A stretch of DNA of 7,709 nt, taken from contig CAJUQU010000185.1 in NCBI GenBank assembly GCA_910588595.1, positions 1-7,709 of the forward strand, written 5' to 3'. Origin of the DNA: an uncultured Lachnospiraceae bacterium. Its GTDB lineage: Bacteria > Bacillota_A > Clostridia > Lachnospirales > Lachnospiraceae. Numbering within the stretch: position 1 is the first letter of the stretch; the number at the start of each line of letters is the position of its first letter. Below, one piece after another: positions 5,691 through 7,709 of the stretch. The notes beneath the pieces were generated by a model that saw nothing but the letters and a program-made list of their open reading frames with translations, was not told the origin of the DNA and searched no databases. The position numbers and the translations under genes were made by a program.

Positions 5691-6656
5691 GTGTTGGCAT
5701 TTGATTTTGACAGTCCAAATATTGAAGTGGCAGAAATCTCTGAAGACAAAAGGTATGGTAAATTTATAGTGGAGCCTTTGGAGAGAGGATACGGAATTAC
5801 ACTGGGTAATTCTCTTAGAAGAATTATGCTTGCTTCCCTACCTGGTGCAGCTGTAAGTCAAGTTAAGATTGATGGTGTTCTACATGAATTTAGTTCGATT
5901 CCGGGAGTAAAGGAAGACGTGACAGAGATCATCATGAATCTGAAAAGTCTGGCGATCAAAAACAGCTGTGAGACGGATGAAGTAAAAAAGGCAATTATCG
6001 ATTTCGAGGGTGAAGGTGTTGTCAAGGCGTCCGACATTCAGGTTGATCAGGACATTGAGATCATGAATCCGGATCAGGTGATCGCTACGCTGAATGGCGG
6101 CAAGGACAGCAAACTTTACATGGAGATCATCATTACGAAGGGTAGAGGCTATATCAGCGCTGACAAAAACAAGAGCGAGGATTTGCCAATCGGTGTCATA
6201 GCAGTGGATTCTATATACACTCCTGTAGAGAGGGTAAATGTTACCGTAGAAAATACCCGAGTAGGTCAGATTACGGACTATGATAAACTGACATTGGATG
6301 TATACACAGATGCTACCTTAGAGCCAGATGAGGCGGTGAGCCTGGCGGCGAAGGTATTGAGTGAACATTTGAAGCTGTTCATCAACCTTTCCGAGAATGC
6401 AAAGAACGCAGAAGTTATGATCGAGAAAGAGGATGACGAGAAGGAGAAAGTGCTTGAAATGAGCATCGACGAGCTTGAGTTATCAGTTCGTTCTTACAAC
6501 TGTCTCAAGAGGGCAGGCATCAATACAGTCGAAGAGTTGACGAACCGGACATCGGAGGATATGATGAAAGTCCGCAATCTGGGACGAAAGTCTTTGGACG
6601 AGGTATTGGCAAAGTTAAAGGAGTTGGGCTTACAGCTGAATCCGATCGAAGATTGA
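5691..6656 (+). CDS. rpoA: DNA-directed RNA polymerase subunit alpha
   Basis: The alpha dimer is the scaffold for assembling beta and beta' and its C-terminal domain contacts UP-element DNA and activators. The 321 residues match the family. The N-terminal domain spans about 1-235 with GKFIVEPLERGYGITLGNSL (residues 23-42), RRIMLASLPG (43-52), HEFSSIPGVKEDVTEI (65-80), GRGY (151-154) and DKLTLDVYTDATLEPDEAV near 198-216. A short acidic linker (EKEDDEKEK, 245-253) leads to the C-terminal domain, with SVRSYNCLKRAGI (265-277, R267 matching E. coli R265) and VRNLGRKSLDEV (294-305). The start is a GTG at 5691, eight bases after a strong AAAGGAGGG; a TTG follows immediately but is less well spaced. 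It lies between rpsD and rplQ as usual. Confidence 0.98.
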   Translation: MLAFDFDSPNIEVAEISEDKRYGKFIVEPLERGYGITLGNSLRRIMLASLPGAAVSQVKIDGVLHEFSSIPGVKEDVTEIIMNLKSLAIKNSCETDEVKKAIIDFEGEGVVKASDIQVDQDIEIMNPDQVIATLNGGKDSKLYMEIIITKGRGYISADKNKSEDLPIGVIAVDSIYTPVERVNVTVENTRVGQITDYDKLTLDVYTDATLEPDEAVSLAAKVLSEHLKLFINLSENAKNAEVMIEKEDDEKEKVLEMSIDELELSVRSYNCLKRAGINTVEELTNRTSEDMMKVRNLGRKSLDEVLAKLKELGLQLNPIED

Positions 6657-6686
6657 TCATGTTTAAGGCTGCAGGCTGAACAGAAA

Positions 6687-6722
6687 CGCAGATGCGGTAA
6701 TGCCAAAGGGTTCGCGTCTGTG
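6687..6722 (+). promoter_or_regulatory. Hairpin in the 209-base rpoA-rplQ spacer
   Basis: CAGATGCG 6689-6696 pairs with CGCGTCTG 6713-6720 (8 bp, one G-U), extendable by two pairs to 6687-6722, with a 16-base loop. Elsewhere in the spacer are smaller possible stems (6739-6743/6751-6755; 6777-6781/6791-6795) and an eight-base direct repeat CCAAAGGG at 6703-6710 and 6764-6771. No stem has a T-run. I see no convincing promoter for rplQ: TTGTTC at 6781 with TACATA at 6804 is spaced correctly but poor. Confidence 0.4.
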
Positions 6723-6865
6723 CTCATAGATGGAATATATCAATCAACATTTGATGAGTAAGTCCAAAGGGCGTTGTCATTTGTTCCACCAATGAGGGTA
6801 GCCTACATAATGTCAGTATATAACATTTTGCAGGTGATGTGTCCTCACAATGAAAGGAGCCTATT

Positions 6866-7408
6866 ATGGCAGGTTATAGAAAACTCGGAAGAACATCAGA
6901 TCAGAGAAAGGCATTATTAAGAGGTCAGGTTACATCGCTGATCGCAAGCAAGGATGGCAGGATCATCACAACAGAGGCGAGAGCGAAGGAAGTGCAGAAG
7001 ATCGTGGAAGGTCTGATCGCGTTAGCAGTCAAGGAAAAAGATAACTTTGAGATGGTTAAGGTCACAGCGAAGGTTGCCAGAAAAGATAAGGATGGCAAGC
7101 GAGTGAAAGAGGAGAAGGACGGTAAGAAGGTTACAGTCTATGACGAGGTGGAGAAGGAGATCAAGAAAGATCTGCCCTCAAGACTTCATGCGAGACATCA
7201 GATGCTCAAAGTATTATATACAGTCAAGGAAGTTCCGACAAAGAATGCCGGCAAGAAGAGAGGAACAAAGGAACTTGATCTTGTGGCAAAATTATTTGAC
7301 GAAATTGCACCAAAGTATGTTGGACGTAATGGTGGATATACCAGAATCATCAAGGTTGGTCAGCGTAAGGGCGATGGTGCTATGCAGGTAGTACTGGAAC
7401 TGGTATAA
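6866..7408 (+). CDS. rplQ: Large-subunit ribosomal protein L17 (bL17), enlarged form
   Basis: L17 sits near the polypeptide exit tunnel on the large subunit. The N-terminal MAGYRKLGRTSDQRKALLRG (residues 1-20), TTEARAKEVQKIVEGLIALA (35-54) and the C-terminal VAKLFDEIAPKYVGRNGGYT (140-159), TRIIKVGQRKGDGAMQVVLELV (159-180) are classical bL17. However, the protein is 180 residues where about 112-128 is usual. The extra length appears as two insertions: a highly charged Lys/Asp/Glu-rich stretch at about 57-104 before LHARHQMLKVLY, and a shorter Lys-rich one at about 120-138. Codon use inside the insertions looks like that of the rest of the gene, and the frame is unbroken, so this is not a frameshift artefact. 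The ATG lies six bases after AAAGGAG (6853-6859). It is the last gene of the operon, ending 17 bases before the terminator stem. Confidence 0.96.
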   Translation: MAGYRKLGRTSDQRKALLRGQVTSLIASKDGRIITTEARAKEVQKIVEGLIALAVKEKDNFEMVKVTAKVARKDKDGKRVKEEKDGKKVTVYDEVEKEIKKDLPSRLHARHQMLKVLYTVKEVPTKNAGKKRGTKELDLVAKLFDEIAPKYVGRNGGYTRIIKVGQRKGDGAMQVVLELV

Positions 7409-7425
7409 CAGAAAATTGTATTTTT

Positions 7426-7453
7426 AGCGCTCCCATATCATGGGAGCGTTTTT
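7426..7453 (+). terminator. Strong intrinsic terminator ending the operon
   Basis: CGCTCCCAT 7428-7436 pairs perfectly with ATGGGAGCG 7440-7448 around a three-base loop, extendable by G-U and A-T to 7426/7450, and is followed by TTTTT at 7449-7453. It begins 18-20 bases after the rplQ stop codon. There is no T-run on the opposite strand, so it acts on + strand transcription only. This closes the rpsM-rplQ transcript. Confidence 0.92.
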
Positions 7454-7482
7454 AGAAGCTGATCGAGGATGATCTATCTAAC

Positions 7483-7547
7483 GGTAATCATTCAGAAATG
7501 TAGGAATGAGTTTAAGATGAAATGCCTATATTTCTGAATGACTATCC
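7483..7547. repeat. Long imperfect inverted repeat (21-bp stem)
   Basis: Bases 7488-7504 pair with 7525-7541 over 17 positions with a single G-U, around a 20-base loop; beyond one mismatch and a bulged T the pairing goes on from 7483-7486 to 7543-7547. The arms are A+T-rich and no T-run follows, so it is not a typical terminator. Possible identities are an RNA element downstream of L17, a small dispersed palindrome, or the trace of an inverted duplication. Only the pairing itself is certain. Confidence 0.6.
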
Positions 7548-7647
7548 TGACAGTGTAAGTCTGTGCACTGAAATTGCAGAGGCAGTATACGATAAGAAAC
7601 TGTCCGGCAATAGCATGTGTAAGTCAAAATGTATAGGTTATTTATGA
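7522..7647 (+). CDS. Doubtful small ORF, 41 residues, unknown
   Basis: The frame starts with ATG 7522 inside the loop of the inverted repeat and ends with TGA 7647. It begins MPIFLNDYPDSV and has a helix-like middle (CTEIAEAVYDKKLSG, residues 15-29) whose codons resemble those of the neighbouring genes; it ends with a cysteine-containing tail. There is no good ribosome binding site: the nearest AGGA (7502-7505) is 16 bases away, and three stops lie in frame upstream at 7501-7515. It may be a remnant of a lost gene or chance. I do not recognise it. Confidence 0.15.
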   Translation: MPIFLNDYPDSVSLCTEIAEAVYDKKLSGNSMCKSKCIGYL

Positions 7648-7709
7648 GTATATCCTTAGGAACTGTAGAAAAATAACTGACGCATCTTGACTTGTCTATT
7701 TCTCCGATT

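Larger units (their letters stand above)
7454..7709. other. Intergenic tail after the operon, no convincing gene
   Basis: This 256-base stretch has no recognised coding region or RNA gene. It holds the inverted repeat at 7483-7547, a small stem CAGTG 7551-7555 with CACTG 7566-7570, a doubtful 41-codon frame at 7522-7647, and a TTGACT at 7687-7692 that could be a -35 box whose -10 would fall just past the window edge. In relatives the next genes are often ecfA1-ecfA2-ecfT or truA, but none is visible here. Confidence 0.6.

Noticed and set aside
5321..5749. Antisense 142-codon ORF over rpsD and the rpoA start
   Set aside because: Shadow of conserved genes on the other strand; low-complexity Ser/Thr composition and no family likeness.
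7140..7391. Second + strand frame of 83 codons within rplQ
   Set aside because: Out-of-frame overlap within the L17 gene, no ribosome binding site; composition (Arg, Met, Ser) is that of a shifted frame.
6866..7408. Frameshift or fusion as the cause of the long L17
   Set aside because: Both ends of the L17 family are in one frame and the inserted parts keep normal codon use, so a true insertion is simpler.
7687..7692. TTGACT as a promoter for the next gene
   Set aside because: The matching -10 would lie past the end of the window, so it cannot be supported.

Overview
The window is the distal part of a bacterial S10-spc-alpha ribosomal-protein cluster. All genes are on the + strand, in the order secY (5' end cut off) - adk - map - KOW-domain protein - infA - rpmJ - rpsM - rpsK - rpsD - rpoA - rplQ, followed by a strong intrinsic terminator and about 255 bases with no convincing gene. 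The content suggests a low-to-medium GC Gram-positive of class Clostridia, most likely Lachnospiraceae or a close relative. The reasons are strong AGGAGG-type ribosome binding sites, a zinc-type (four-Cys) adenylate kinase, a small KOW protein between map and infA, rpsD kept between rpsK and rpoA (in Bacillus subtilis rpsD is elsewhere), and the residue style of S4, S11 and L17. Assignment to a genus is not possible from this alone.

Layout: 1-1254 secY; 1255-1498 spacer with a long nested hairpin; 1499-3418 a compact block adk-map-KOW-infA, with the KOW stop and infA start sharing one base; 3419-3569 spacer with a weak terminator-like hairpin and then a near-consensus extended -10 promoter; 3570-3683 rpmJ; 3684-4032 an unusually long 349-base leader folding into a series of hairpins; 4033-7408 rpsM-rpsK-rpsD-rpoA-rplQ, separated by spacers of 90-209 bases that all contain hairpins; 7426-7453 terminator; 7454-7709 intergenic tail with a long imperfect inverted repeat and a doubtful 41-codon ORF.

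Functionally the genes join protein export (SecY), nucleotide balance (Adk), N-terminal methionine removal (Map), translation initiation (IF1), ribosome parts (L36, S13, S11, S4, L17) and the RNA polymerase alpha subunit, the usual growth-linked grouping. The most noteworthy parts are not the proteins but the RNA between them: the rpmJ-rpsM leader is a good candidate for an autoregulatory ribosomal-protein leader (by analogy with S4 control of the alpha operon in E. coli), and the rpsM-rpsK spacer can form two mutually exclusive hairpins. Among the proteins, L17 stands out: at 180 residues it is about 65 residues longer than a typical L17, with two apparent charged insertions. I found no mobile element, CRISPR array, tRNA or rRNA gene and no wholly new system; the housekeeping genes look intact.
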